Source: Choristoneura fumiferana
Lineage: Eukaryota; Arthropoda; Insecta; Lepidoptera; Tortricidae
Direction of reading: 5' to 3'
DNA: 64,000 nucleotides
NCBI RefSeq assembly: GCF_025370935.1
Contig: NC_133498.1
Location: 8,018,980 to 8,082,979, forward strand
Shown here: positions 44,060-55,257 of the stretch, one piece after another
How the letters are laid out: each line of letters begins with the position of its first letter
Numbering within the stretch: position 1 is the first letter of the stretch
Notes under the pieces: model-generated
What the model was told of the DNA's origin: nothing
Databases searched by the model: none
What the model saw: only the letters and a program-made list of their open reading frames with translations
Made by a program: the position numbers and the translations under genes

Positions 44060-45190
44060 AATTCACACTGGTTTTTTATTTAATTTTAATTTTTTGAAAT
44101 TTTTTGCTTTTATTATCCTAACTTAATATTAAGTATAAATTGTAACACATTGTGCATGTAAATGTTACATTCGATGGAGGAGCGGTGTCTCCTGACACAG
44201 GTATCTTAATACTTAAAAGGAGGCAACCAACCTGTAACCTGCAAAATTGAGTAAGATACTGAATAAACTATGTTTTCATTTTCCATTTTTTCATTAAATA
44301 ATTGAATGCTATAGTTTTTTTTTATTACAGCTTCGCGCCATATAGTTATTCAATATTACTTAGAGCTCGAGACTACTAGGATGTTTTTTCGAGGATATTA
44401 TTAGGTATGCATGAAGGTGTCCCTAAACGGCTGGACGGCTTTCGACATAATATGAGATATCATTTGATTATAGATTGGAGTACCATTTCAAAATAGCGTC
44501 AGCGAAAAAAAGTATATAGCAGGTGATTTTTTTGTTACTGTAACATATTATATAATTTTTTTAACCGTATAAAGTTTTTTGGGGGCAGTCTGGTTTATTT
44601 TAGTTTTCATTCAATGCATTTTTTACGACAATTTAAAAAAAATCTTATGTCAATTGTCAACTGCCTTGACAACCTTGCCTTGAATGACTTGGTACGTATC
44701 TGCGATAACTTTGTAATTTGAACTACTTTAAAACACTCGCCAAAAACAATGCCTTGCTCTACATTGCATTCGTGCCTATAGTTTATTACTAGAGATTGCT
44801 TAATAGTTGTGCGATCTGATTAGTCAGTTATTAATCGACATTGTGTGTAGGCACATTGTTTTTTTACAAGTCTATTAGGAGTCTTTGAATTGGGTAGGGT
44901 AATACTAATAGTCATAGACATTAACAAACAATTCCAAGACCTGACTTCGGAAATCAAAGCAAATCGAAATTAACTATACTTCGTATCGTAGCATTAGAAA
45001 GAAGGTAAGCGATGTTGACGTGTCTTTTTATTGTAGAACACTTTTGAAAAATAAGACACAGCAAATGTGTAACGATTATAATAGCAAGGAAATGTAGTCT
45101 TTTACATTCTTTTGGTTTCATAAGCTAATACTATTTTTTAAGAGCGTTTTTAAAAATACTCGCCAAGATTGTTTACCCTTCTTCTAATAC
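44060..45190. other. No gene; possible retroelement 3' end at about 44,170-44,280
   Basis: GGAGGCAACCAACCTGTAAC followed by GAATAAACTATG resembles a LINE 3' UTR, but no second copy is in the window. Confidence 0.35.
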
Positions 45191-45194
45191 TAAT

Positions 45195-45365
45195 AAACGA
45201 AGTATAAAATTGGGTTTTTGGTTGCTTTGAAAAAAATAACTATTAGTTGGCACAATAAGTGACGTCACAGCTCACTATTTCTGTTGGGATTCCATTGGAG
45301 GATTGAGTTTGTCAGTTGAGGAAGTGCGTCAGATGATTGGTGGTGTCAAGCTATCCTATTCGTGA
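45195..45365. repeat. Diverged copy of the intron-1 hairpin element
   Basis: AAGTGACGTCACAGCTCACT and GATTGGTGGTGTCAAG follow the order of 25,755-25,925 with many changes. Confidence 0.55.
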
Positions 45366-45536
45366 ATTTTAGTGTATATCCAAAGCTCCTGTTACTTAGG
45401 TAAGCTAATTTTAACTTATTAATAGCCTTTCCCCACTGCTTTGCTCGATTAAACCTTTGTACAAGGTGTTAATTAAATTCATTGCATAAGTATTGTTAAC
45501 TATTAACTACACGGACAAAGCGGCGAAATAAAAATT

Positions 45537-45650
45537 TGAAAACAAAAATTGCTCACCTTGTAATTTTTTCTCTGTGTATCTGTTTTCTGTATCGCTTAGT
45601 ATGTCTGGTGTACAATAAAGAGTCTTTGTATTGTATTGTATTGTATTGAG
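45537..45650 (+). mobile_element. Retroelement 3' end with (TATTG)n tail
   Basis: TGGTGTACAATAAAGAGTCT and (TTGTA)n match the reversed copies at 28,041 and 57,462. Confidence 0.75.
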
Positions 45651-45654
45651 GCAG

Positions 45655-46090
45655 GTACAGTTGAACCGTTTGATACCTGAGGGCGCGCCAAAGTTCGCAT
45701 ACTGTTCGCTAGTCATACAAATTTTGTACGAATCATCGTTTGTTACAATTTTTTTCCTATTGAAACCACAGTTTTCTGAAATTTTTAAATGGTAACCTAT
45801 AGAAAACTATAGGTTAGGTTAGGTTTGTTTTATAACAATTCTGAACAGAGAATCAGAGAAAAAAGAGATATGGACCCACCGTAGAACGCTGTAACAGTAA
45901 CAGTAAGTAAACATAATGAATTATCAAGAAATGCGATGTCACTATATGAATGACTTTTTCTACGAAAAGGTTCCACAGTGGGTCACACGGTTCAGTTGGT
46001 TCGATAGAGAGGTATCCTACACGTAAAGTGGGATGGGAATGAATATTTTTTCCTGCCTGAAACCATAGTGTGGGGTATCATTCATTTTCA
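45655..46090. other. No gene seen; short TTAGG run
   Basis: TAGGTTAGGTTAGG at about 45,808 is three TTAGG-like units. AATAGAGAG/GTAAAGTGGG text is unassigned. Confidence 0.35.
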
Positions 46091-46094
46091 TTAT

Positions 46095-46255
46095 GGGTCC
46101 CACTGAAAAACTGCGTTGTGGCTTTCTGCGACATTATGCTGTGGGCCCCAATTTATACAATTCGATGTTTTTTTTTTTTAATTATTATTTCTTCCTAACG
46201 TGTTTCTTCTGTGTATCGAATATGTGTAAATAAATGTCTCTCTCTCATTAGGTAA
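46095..46255 (+). mobile_element. LINE 3' UTR, copy 1
   Basis: GGGTCCCACTGAAAAACTGC, TATTATTTCTTCCTAACG and ATGTGTAAATAAATGTCTCTC recur at 46,967-47,135. It ends in an AATAAA plus CT-rich tail. Confidence 0.7.
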
Positions 46256-46559
46256 GACTATATTTTTGCAGAGGCATTGGATTAAATAATCACGATACGT
46301 TATCGTGGCAGTTCTCTAAACTATTTAATGTCATTTTTCATTTACTTAATTACCTACCATCTGAACTTAATAATGTGTTAACATCACAAAGGAACTAAGA
46401 TGTGCACAATACCATTACTTGCTAGTTTTTAAGCGGTAAAAACCGGTTTTCCGTTTAATTGCGGTGAGTAGATGATGCATATTAAAATGTCATTTGGACA
46501 CATTTTATTTGCACTTGGGATTGGCTTTGAGCTGCTATTTTTCAGTAAAGTAGTAAAAA

Positions 46560-46780
46560 TTACTGACAATATGTTTCTCCTTCGCTACGCTCTTGTCGGT
46601 GGAGTGACCGCCACTCCGCACGGTCTTCGGCCAGCGGTGCCTTCCTGATACGACACGACACCCACTTTCTCCTGCACCTGTTTAAAATAAGCCAATCTTC
46701 TTCTTTTCCTTCCAGCAGGTGTAAAAATAAATTGTCGTGTTGTATCAAGTGTCCTGTCATTATGGCCCTTTTTGCAATTT
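46560..46780 (-). pseudogene. LINE C-terminal coding fragment
   Basis: Minus-strand frame reads KWVSCRIRKAPLAEDRAEWR...RSEGETYCQ, the same type of C-terminus as 55,405-55,620 (GGTCTTCGGCCAGC and CCACTTTCTCCT shared). Only the tail remains. Confidence 0.55.
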
Positions 46781-46966
46781 ATGGTCTCCAGTAACGTTAT
46801 TTTCTTATGTCGCCTTTCAACAGTAAGGAAACGATCTCAAGGCAGCCACAACAATAAATCGATCATCCCGAGCTGTACCGGTGTCTTAGGAAGTGGCTCC
46901 TGCTCTTAGCTCTAGCTGCTTCCTGCTCTCTGCCTAGTGTGTATATGTTTTTATGTGTTTAGTTTT

Positions 46967-47135
46967 AATGGGTCCCACTGAAAAACGTTGCGGCTTGCCG
47001 GAACGTTATGTTGGCCCCAGTTTATGCTATTCGATGTTTTTTTTATAATTATTATTTCTTCCTAACGCGTTTTTCTGTGTATCGAATATGTGTAAATAAA
47101 TCTCTCAATCTCTCTCTCTCTCTCTCTCTCTCTTC
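46967..47135 (+). mobile_element. LINE 3' UTR, copy 2, with (CT)n tail
   Basis: It matches 46,095-46,255 and ends in a pure (TC)n run at about 47,109-47,134. Confidence 0.7.
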
Positions 47136-47139
47136 GGGA

Positions 47140-48545
47140 GAGACCGATCTGCCGATGCCTTTTGAGAGCATACCTTAATGTTGTACGTGGCACGTCAAAA
47201 AAGAGCGCCACCTCATGTTGTGTTATATCGTAGTGCTCTGTTATCAACCGCATGTGCAACTTGCTGTGGTAGTGGAGAAGTTACTTTATTACATGAAGTG
47301 ACGAAACACTAGTGTAGGTACTGCTGTTTAAAGCAGACTAGATATTTGGGCCCTACTGGTTCTAACTCGTTCGCAATTCCAGTATAATTTAGTGTTGGTC
47401 GGTGTTGTGCAGTATATGACCCTTTTTTGCATTTTTTTCCATGGTGATTTTTTTTCGTGTCATTTTTTCTTAAAACTTAAATCGGATAAGTTACATTGAT
47501 ACTTTTTTTCGTTTACGAAATAGCTACTGTTATTAATATAAATGTTATTTCGTCTGTGTATATTGACACATTTTTCTAAATAATTTTCGAACTAAGTAGT
47601 TTTACGATATAAAAAATATCCTATGTGTTATGAATATGAAAGTGTCTGTGTGTAATTTCTGTTTTTGAAATCCATTCAGTAGTTCTTGCGTGAACAGAGC
47701 GAACTATCACGATATTAGAAAGATAAAGGCTATTGGGGCAGCAATTTTCAAAAAAATAATTAAAAAATGTAGTTAAAAATAAAAAATAAGTAAACAAATA
47801 ATGTAAATGTAAAATGTATTCTGTACAGATGCCTTCTTAAAACTATCAGGGTCAGCTTTAGTAAATGAATATTGTTTTGAGATTATTAATATCTAAAAAG
47901 ACGGTAAGCAATTCACATAAATGTCAATAAGTATCCAATTCTACTTGTCGACTGACAATTTATCAAAAAAGTGTGTTTCCAGCTTTTCAATATGAATCGC
48001 GTCACATGATTTATCTACTTAAAGAATTGAAATAGAAAAACACGAAATTATCGAATGGACTATACATATAACTAGTTTTATTTGGTCCTAATTGTATTCC
48101 CCCTCATTGTATCAATTTAACGCACTTGCAACCAGACCCCGGTCGGATTTGAGCGCGGGCGCATGCCATCTTGTATTTTTTGGATATAATTTCATTTTAA
48201 TTCAAAATGAGTGTTTTTCGCTATGAAATATGACGTTGCTTGGTGAGTGGTTTTAATTTTAATATATCTAGGTACTTTGATTTTTGTAGATTCCTAAGGT
48301 ACTATTCTTTGGTTCTTTCGCGTCACAGCTTAATAAATAGTTTTACGTAAGTGGTACCGCGGGTAAAGCTAGTTCAGTTTCATACAATGTTGCCATAAGA
48401 CAAAAAAATATATAAATAATTTAGTAAAAGTGATAAATAAAAATTTTTCGTTATTTGAACCTATTTTTATAGTTAACTGATCATCAAATTTCGTGACTTT
48501 TTGTGTGGACGCTGAAAAACCAATGTTATAGTTTGTGTTTAATTT
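47140..48545. other. No gene; one Helitron-type end
   Basis: A weak frame near 47,062-47,259 on the minus strand (EVALFFDVPRTTLRYALKR) resembles a psq/pogo-type helix-turn-helix but is short and runs into the (TC)n tract. At about 48,350 ACCGCGGGTAAAGCTAGTT is a decayed Helitron terminus. Confidence 0.35.
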
Positions 48546-48549
48546 ATTT

Positions 48550-48657
48550 CTTACAAACGTACTCTACGTACTTACGTCTTTGTACTTAGCTCTTTCTTTT
48601 TTGTGTAACATTTTTGTATTTCCTTTTTGTACAATAAAGAGTATAAACAAACAAACG
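48550..48657 (+). mobile_element. LINE 3' end with AATAAA and (AAAC)n
   Basis: TTTTTGTACAATAAAGAGTA then AACAAACAAAC is identical to the end at 55,225-55,257. Confidence 0.7.
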
Positions 48658-48659
48658 TA

Positions 48660-49900
48660 TGCTCGCAGCTTCATCCTTGAGGAATTAAAGATTAAGCCAT
48701 AGTGTTTCAGTCAACTGTCTTGTATATTATCTTAATAATTTACATAAATGTTTATTTAACCATAAAACTTGGCTGTATGGTATTGACAGCGTGTTGGTTT
48801 ATGTTCTTACCTTATTTAAAACTGTACCGTTCAGTAACTTAATTAGTTTAATAAGTGTATTTTTCAATTGTTTTTTCCTGTATTGTATTGTAAAACACTG
48901 TATTCAACATTATTGTACTCTTTATTGTCTTTGTTGTCTAGTCTTTACTTGGGACGTCGTCCACGTTATAGCTGTCCTTATTTTACTCCATTCCTATGGG
49001 AATCCAAAAAAAATACATTGTGGTCTTCATTTACGTTGATCGTTTTCCTCCCTTTCTTAATAAAAAAAAAGAAACACCCGGCCACAGTTCCATATATCTC
49101 TACACTTATCCTGACTATCCTGCCTTTTCCCACAAATATTATTCCCAAATGTTTCATTTGCCAAATTGTTTTATTTCTCAACTCTCAATTTTCTCCGAAA
49201 CCTAAAAAAATAATCTCAATGTATTTTCTTATAGTTTTATAGTGCACAGTGGGTTAGGTTTGTTTTATGAAAGTTACGAATAAATATGGTTTCAGAGAAA
49301 ATCATGAGTTGGGAATTGCAACAGTTTGGCAAATCAAACATTTGGGAATGATATTTCGCCGAAAGGACAGAGAACCCTCAGCGGTTGAGATATTTCAGGA
49401 ACAATAAAAAGTAGCCTATGTGTACTTAGAGGCAGCCGTCTACGTTCAATAGCATCTCATTGTCTATGGAATCCTGAAAAGAAATATAGTTTTTCTTTTC
49501 GTGTTTATAAATCTAAGCTGGCCCTAACCCACTGCATTCAGCCATAACCATTTAAAGAACATAAGAACCGACTATCATTCATACCGTCCTATTTTTTTTT
49601 CCATCCAACTGGTTCGCTCCAGTATAAACCGAACGTCATATATCTCACTTAAGGCTGTCTCCACCGTTGTAACTGTCTTGTACCATGTGTGTATGTCATA
49701 AAGCGTATGTTGCTTTAGCAGAGGCTAAATTGGCATCTTGATTAGAAGATTCAGCTTCCCTTCACGTGGCGCGATTTTCGCATGATGCTCTAGGTATTTT
49801 TTATTGCCTGGAATTGTAGATTTATGGGGTTTGCTAACTAGGAAATGCGTCAGGTGTCCGATGCACATGACGTGCTGGAAAGCCGTGGTGGCAGTGGTGT
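48660..49900. other. No gene supported
   Basis: Several ORFs (for example 48,868-49,242) overlap in different frames on a T-rich tract and have no domain; they are chance. TTGTATTGTAAAACACTGTA and ACTCTTTATTGTCTTTGTTG suggest a decayed retroelement tail. Confidence 0.35.
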
Positions 49901-49934
49901 AGCTACCAAGGGGCTAGGCGGGGCAGTGCCCCGG

Positions 49935-50020
49935 GGCCCTCAAGCGTGGGAACTGCGGCCCAAGCCCTCTCATTCTGAAAAGAGGCCGGTGCCCAGCAGT
50001 GTGACGTTATAATATGCTGT
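49935..50020 (+). mobile_element. SINE family B 3' fragment
   Basis: GGGAACTGCGGCCCAAGCCC and GAGGCCGGTGCCCAGCAGTG match 63,430-63,490. Confidence 0.65.
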
Positions 50021-50024
50021 GGTG

Positions 50025-50815
50025 ATGATAATAACATACAGAGCATGTTAAGATACAAACAATTTGAAATTAATAATAGACAAGACAAGACATGCAAGTT
50101 GATTATTACTACCGAGACCTAAGACCTTATTGTCTGACGCTCGGAATCACAATACGGTATTTGACAACTCCAGAATTTGCCATGTCTTAATATTATTATG
50201 AAAATATAGATATACAGACAGTGTTTAGCGAAGAGAAAACTTAAATCGGTTGAAAATTGGATTTATAGTGATTTTTTGAAAAATCTATATACCTGTCTCT
50301 TTCTCAAACGCTTTTCTCTATGCAGCAAGTATGTCTTTCTCTGTCTAATCTTGAATTTCATAGCTTTATAACTTTGTTATTTGTAAAGGTAGTTTAAAAA
50401 TTGTTTCTCTATTCGATAACAGGCATTGTGTAATTTTTATTTATAAAACATAACAAAATAGTCAAATACCGTATTGTTTTCACCATTTCTTTGTCACACG
50501 GTGTGAGACGAGGGTAGAAAGAGATGACGAATGCGATGGCGAGCGTCAGCACGTTAGACAATATGGCCTCCGCTTGTATTGCACGGGTCATTATCTGCTC
50601 TTTTTTTACAAGAAAAGTGTATCTCTTGTCTCGAGTACTATGTGGATGGTTTATCTAAACTTTAAAAGATACCTTATCTTAACTTTCCGAAAATCTGAAG
50701 ACTATCGGAGACTAATAAAGTGATACAAAGTTAATCCAAGAATCGTATGACTTGCGAAGTTTTAAATCCAATTTAGACCTATCCGTCCGATCATGCGTGT
50801 TGCCATGAGTGTTAG
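50025..50815. other. No gene seen
   Basis: No domain or repeat copy noticed apart from a short AATACGGTATTTGAC / GTCAAATACCGTATT pair (about 50,150 and 50,460) that may delimit a small element. Confidence 0.4.
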
Positions 50816-50820
50816 AGTGG

Positions 50821-51149
50821 GCTGGCAACGTTGCATTTTTGTTAGTTTTTCTCGATTATTCCATAAAAATTGAATGAATATTAATAATGTTGTCTGATAG
50901 AACACTTCTTAATATATAAGTTAATGTGTCTACTCCAATAATTATTCGTTATAGACTTTTATTTTCTTTAAAAACCGGTCATAAACATTAATTTGTTTTT
51001 AAGGAATATAAAAGTCTATAACGAATAATTATTGGAGTAGAAACATTAACTTATATATTAAGAAGTGTTCTATCAGAAAACATTTTTAATTTTCATTAAA
51101 TTTTTATGGAATAATCGAGAAAAACTAACAAAAATGCGACGTTGCCAGC
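50821..51149. mobile_element. Long hairpin MITE (329 bp, arms about 140 bp)
   Basis: Left arm words GTTAGTTTTTCTCGATTATT and TAATTATTCGTTATAGACTT are matched by AATAATCGAGAAAAACTAAC and AAGTCTATAACGAATAATTA. The loop is about 45 bp near 50,970-51,010. The left arm lacks a few bases of the right (TTTTTAATTTTCATT), otherwise near-perfect. Confidence 0.9.
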
Positions 51150-51534
51150 TCAGCAGGTATAAACGCTCTTAAATACGAAGAGATGCATGTTGCACTACAC
51201 AACACACATCATCTCGGCCTATACGTATGTACATCCCACTTCAAGGTATAGCTTAGACCCTAACCTATACCGTATAGGCCAGTTCTCTGAATGAAAGGGC
51301 TGGCCGCAGTTCCTACGCGGGTTCAGTATGAAATTTGAATTAGAATTGCACAAGTTTACGTCTAAAAAAATGTATTTTTTTTTATATTTTTTGATTAGAA
51401 ACCCAGTTCGATATTTTCTTCATATAAATTACTACTTTTTAAAAATGAATCATTGATAGTATTTTGACTGATGACGTCAGCGTTTAATCTAGGTCTGCCA
51501 CTGTCGCACCAATTATTTCATGAACTAGCCGTTA

Positions 51535-51710
51535 CCCGCGACTCCGCCCGCGTAGGATTCGGTTTTCACTATCCCGCGGGAACTATGAAATTTTCCGGGA
51601 TAAAAACTATCTGTATACCGAATTTCATCTAAATCGGTTCAGCGGTTTAGACGTGATGGAGTAACAAACAAACAGACTTACAAACTTTCGCATTTATAAT
51701 ATTAGTAGGA
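51535..51710 (-). mobile_element. Complete mini-Helitron (176 bp)
   Basis: On the minus strand it starts TCCTACTAATATTATAAATG, preceded by A, and ends CTAG, followed by T, with a GC hairpin near the 3' end. These are the A-TC...CTRR-T rules of Helitrons. No Rep/helicase, so non-autonomous. Confidence 0.8.
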
Positions 51711-51714
51711 TTTA

Positions 51715-52210
51715 ATCTCAATGCGTTGAGCACCGGCATTATTTTATTTTTTATCTGTGGAAAAGTGTTAAACGGTCAAGCAACGAAGACGACGATATTA
51801 CGAGTTGTCGAGTTCGTTCCAAAAGGTTTACCATTTAGCTGTATTATACAGTCAAAAGTTTTAGCTCGTTTTGTGTTTTAACATTTAGGGATGTTTGGTA
51901 GCAGATAAGTAAAACACCCTATTAGATTGGAGTTTAGAAGAAGAAGAGAGTTTATTTACAAAAATGATCTAATATATACAAATTTACATAGGCGCAATTC
52001 GCGAGGGTATCCGCGATCATAACCACGCCTCCAAAAGGTGGCGTGATCTGCGCCGGCACTCATCCATCGCGCTGTCGATGTGTGCTGTCGGTGTGGCTCT
52101 GCTATATATACGTGCAGGGCTAAGTTGTCCACATTTCGCCCGCAGACGTCATCTTCTACAACTAGCAGACACAAACACATTATTTTAAACAATTTTGTTT
52201 CCTTCTTTAC
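51715..52210. other. No secure gene
   Basis: The minus-strand ORF near 51,956-52,222 lacks a domain; GTAAATAAACTCTCTTC on that strand looks like a retroelement 3' end. Confidence 0.35.
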
Positions 52211-52212
52211 AG

Positions 52213-52365
52213 ATCCATCCACTGCTGCGTCGACACAGAGGATTCCGCAGAAAGAGCTACCGCGCCTTCCCTAGAAAGGGACGCAAATACCGATTCGTGG
52301 AAAATATTAATGGACAGTCACTGTCTTTCTTATATGCTGTTTGTGAACTTTCATCTGGCAGCTGA
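52213..52365 (+). CDS. Candidate 3' terminal exon, Arg-rich start, unknown gene
   Basis: An acceptor TTTGTTTCCTTCTTTACAG ends at 52,212. One frame then runs 50 codons to TGA at 52,363: HPLLRRHRGFRRKSYRAFPR and on to YAVCELSSGS. A shorter frame (ending LPRLP at 52,274) also exists. No upstream exon, family or poly(A) signal is seen. It may be a real last exon or part of a repeat. Confidence 0.2.
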   Translation: MHPLLRRHRGFRRKSYRAFPRKGRKYRFVENINGQSLSFLYAVCELSSGS

Positions 52366-52460
52366 AAGGAACCAATCCTGAGAGAGGGGCAGTTCTACTT
52401 CGGCTCGTTTTTTTAGTTGATGGTATGTCTTGTTGTTGTTGTTATATAACTTGCTTTATT

Positions 52461-52765
52461 ACCCGGAGCCCGGTGGTTTGACCTATCGCCTCTCAAACAG
52501 AGGGTCGTGGGTTCAAACCCCGGCTCGCACCTCTGAGTTTTTCGAAATTCATGTGCGGAATTACATTTGAAATTTACCACGAGCTTTGCGGTGAAGGAAA
52601 ACATCGTAAGGAAACCTGCACAAACATGCGAAGCAATTCAATGGTGCGTGTGAAGTTCCCAATCCGCACTGGGCCCGCGTGGGAACTATGGCCCAAGCCC
52701 TCTTGCTCTGAGAGGAGGCCTGTGCCCAGCAGTGGGACGTATATATGCTGGGATGGATGGGATGG
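52461..52765 (+). mobile_element. tRNA-derived SINE (family B), copy 1
   Basis: Head GGTGGTTTGACCTATCGCCT, B-box GGGTTCAAACCCC at about 52,509, body TTTACCACGAGCTTTGCGG, tail CCAGCAGTGGGACG and (GGAT)n. Aligns over its full length with 63,211-63,520. The ORF near 52,551-52,808 is this SINE translated. Confidence 0.9.
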
Positions 52766-52799
52766 ATTACCCAGAGGCCCGAAGGAGGGCCTTATACTT

Positions 52800-53300
52800 A
52801 TTAACTAAATGTAAACAAAACAACGTCAATTGGTGTCTTAAATATTGAAATTCCCCCATTAAACCATCTAAACATTTCCATTTCTGTATTGAAATACACT
52901 AGTCTAGTTTTTATTACAATGATAGATAATTAAAATGTTTAAAATCCTTGAATGTGCCAAATCTGGCAGTTGAAGTTTGTTTACATTTAGTGTATTACCT
53001 AACCGAACCAAGTATAAGTTTTTCGAGCGTGTACCCACATGTATTACTGATAATTTTAAAGCTGCTGCTAGATTCTGTTACGCGAAACGAATGTTTCATG
53101 TCAACCGAATATGTAATCGCTTTGAAATAACATGACGATATCTCTTGTCCGGGTGAGCGGTTAGTTCCAATGGAGTGCTGAAAGTTTCTCGATGAGGGCT
53201 ACAGCGTAGATGTCGCTAGTGCCGCTGCTTAAGTGACTAAATAAGAAACAAACAGGCTGAGATATATGGTGCATATGAGAAATTCGTGTCTGTACCGTTG
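52800..53300. other. No gene seen
   Basis: ORF 52,948-53,130 has no domain. GAGGGCTACAGCGTAGATGTCGC and ACAGGCTGAGATATATGG are unassigned. Confidence 0.35.
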
Positions 53301-53305
53301 TCCAC

Positions 53306-53510
53306 CGGTGGTGTAGCGGTATAGCACGCGGCACGGAATGCCGAGGACCTGGGTTCGATTCCCAGCGCTGGTCTTATTTTTCTGGTTTTTCTTTGCATCT
53401 GTATTTCAGTTTGTATTTTCGATATGGGTTTTACGGAATGACCGTAAAAGTAACAAAAATTTGGAATTAAAATAAAAAATACAAAAAGATTCCAAAAACC
53501 AATTTTAATA
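53306..53510 (+). mobile_element. tRNA-derived SINE (family C)
   Basis: GGTGTAGCGGTATAGCACGC is the A-box region and GGGTTCGATTCCCAGC (about 53,351) the B-box. The 3' body (TTTCAGTTTGTATTTTCGAT) also occurs in the copies at 34,977 and 58,690. It is tRNA-like but lacks a cloverleaf acceptor stem. Confidence 0.85.
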
Positions 53511-53604
53511 ACATGACGACTACGATCCCGTGTTCTTTACGCAATAGGCCTGCTGGTTTGAATGAGTCCCGACTGTCGAACTTTTAACTTAGTTTACATA
53601 GACC

Positions 53605-53986
53605 AGGGTTTCTCAAAGTGGGGTACGCGAACCCCTAGGGGTTCGCTATTCGACGGTAGGGGGTTCGCGACAGATGATTAAGATTGGTTTTTGGAGTCTT
53701 TTTGTATTTTTTATTTCAACTCCAAATTTGTTACTTATGTGTTTGTTATTTGTTGTTGTTTGTATTTTCGTTGGCAAGATGATTCTTACCTATATTTGTT
53801 ACCTTTTATTGAAATAAATAATATACATTATATTATCATGATGATTGAAATAAAGAAAAACTTAGTTTCTCCAACAGTCAGTTTTATTACTTTCTTTGGT
53901 GGGGGAGGGGGGGGAGGTAGGGGTTCGCTGTCGTCTAGAAACTTTAACCGGGGTACGTGGAGCCATAAGTTTGAGAAACCCTGAGT
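53605..53986. mobile_element. hAT-type non-autonomous element with 8-bp target duplication
   Basis: Ends AGGGTTTCTCAAAGTGGGGT and ATAAGTTTGAGAAACCCTGAGT are hAT-like inverted termini. CATAGACC lies on both sides (53,597-53,604; 53,987-53,994). The interior includes G-rich GGGGGAGGGGGGGG and has no transposase. Confidence 0.8.
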
Positions 53987-53994
53987 CATAGACC

Positions 53995-55010
53995 ATTTTT
54001 TTGTATTTTTTCAAGGCAGTAGGTTTTTTTTTTATTATCAATGCACTCTCAATGTCTTAAACGCATTATGCAAACTTGCCAGTGTGGTTCTACATAACAC
54101 AGGGGATTGAATCCTGGTGGCTAGAAAATTACCCGTCACAAAATGGCGGTATTTTTTTTTGCTTGCAAACAAAAGACCCTGACTAATTAAGATGCGTGTC
54201 ACTGTCGTGGACTTTTAATTGGAATTTATTGGAGACAATTAAACTCTGCTACCAGATCCAAGATGGCGATTGTACTTTCGTCGCCACGTGTTTGGGCTGC
54301 TGTTGCTGCACGCCACATTCGCTCATTCTCAGAATACTATGCTTTCAAAATACCAGATGTACTTTCTGAAGCTTTAAGGAAAGTCAAATTTAAATTCAAA
54401 TTAACTACAGGAATCGAACGATTTTTGCCTCCTGAACATTGGAAAATATTTATAATAATTTATTTCTCCATATTTAAAAAAATATATATATATATATATC
54501 TGAATTTGCCAACACTACCACAGAATAGATATGATTCCTTTGCCTTTTCACCAGAAAAAGGAGCTCTCATAATTTTGACAACTTTTACGTCAGATTTACG
54601 TGTTCTTTTTTTTAAATAGAGACTAGACAAAAGTAATGGATCTATTGTGTGATAGTTTTGGAGTTATGCCCTTTTAGATTAACAACAATCGTAGCGAAAT
54701 TTTAAAAATATCAGCGTCTTTCTCTTTCCAACCAGAATGCAGAGAACGAATCAAATTATAGTCTTAGAAATATGAAATCTTGTCGATTCAAGGGTTGATT
54801 CTACTTGCATAACTAAGCTACGTTTGTTTTGTAACGTGATAATTTATTGATCCTCAAAGTTGAATCGTTAAATCAGTGTATCAGACATGGCGGTGTTATT
54901 GCTGTCTCTTGGTACCGGGGCATTTAAATATATTGGTCATTTATTGGACATCTCTTAGATGAACATTTATTTATTATTCCTTGTTATTGTTTATTATTCC
55001 TTATTTTGTT
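53995..55010. other. No secure gene
   Basis: The ORF 54,263-54,619 has an ATG in good context (AAGATGG) and a basic start MAIVLSSPRVWAAVAARHIR that could be a mitochondrial presequence, but its second half is AT-repeat (IYIYIYL) and no family is recognised. Confidence 0.3.
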
Positions 55011-55014
55011 TATT

Positions 55015-55110
55015 CATCATCATCATCACCCCATCCTATATACGTCTCACTGCTGGGCACAGGCTTCCTTTCAGAACAAGAGGGCTTGGGCCATAGTTCC
55101 TTGTTTTTTT
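55015..55110 (-). mobile_element. SINE family B tail fragment
   Basis: (CAT)n then CTCACTGCTGGGCACAGGCT and AGAGGGCTTGGGCCATAGTT match 63,430-63,510 reversed. Confidence 0.7.
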
Positions 55111-55114
55111 TTAT

Positions 55115-55257
55115 TGCTCCTCTAACACTCAAAGGATGACTGGCAGAGATCCCTACAGGGATAAGTCCGCCTTTGTACTTGTCACTTTACTTTTATTTAT
55201 GTAACCTTTTTGTTTTTCCTTTTTTGTACAATAAAGAGTATAAACAAACAAACATTA
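55115..55257 (+). mobile_element. LINE 3' UTR and end
   Basis: GGCAGAGATCCCTACAGGGA, AAGTCCGCCTTTGTACTTGT and TTTGTACAATAAAGAGTATA then (AAAC)n; related copies at 27,200 and 48,550. Confidence 0.75.

Noticed and set aside
47062..47259. Minus-strand helix-turn-helix-like peptide (FFDVPRTTLRYALKR)
   Set aside because: Too short, and it runs into a (TC)n tract; a transposase origin is possible but not supportable.
48868..49242. 124-codon plus-strand ORF
   Set aside because: T-rich sequence open in several frames at once, no domain, overlapping ORFs of similar length on both strands.
53306..53375. A tRNA gene at the A-box/B-box pair
   Set aside because: The sequence has the two Pol III boxes but no pairing acceptor stem, and it recurs at 58,690 and 34,977 with the same non-tRNA 3' body, so it is a SINE head.
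54263..54619. 118-codon ORF with a mitochondrial-like start
   Set aside because: The second half is AT microsatellite translation, no family match, and no poly(A) or splice support; kept only as a note.
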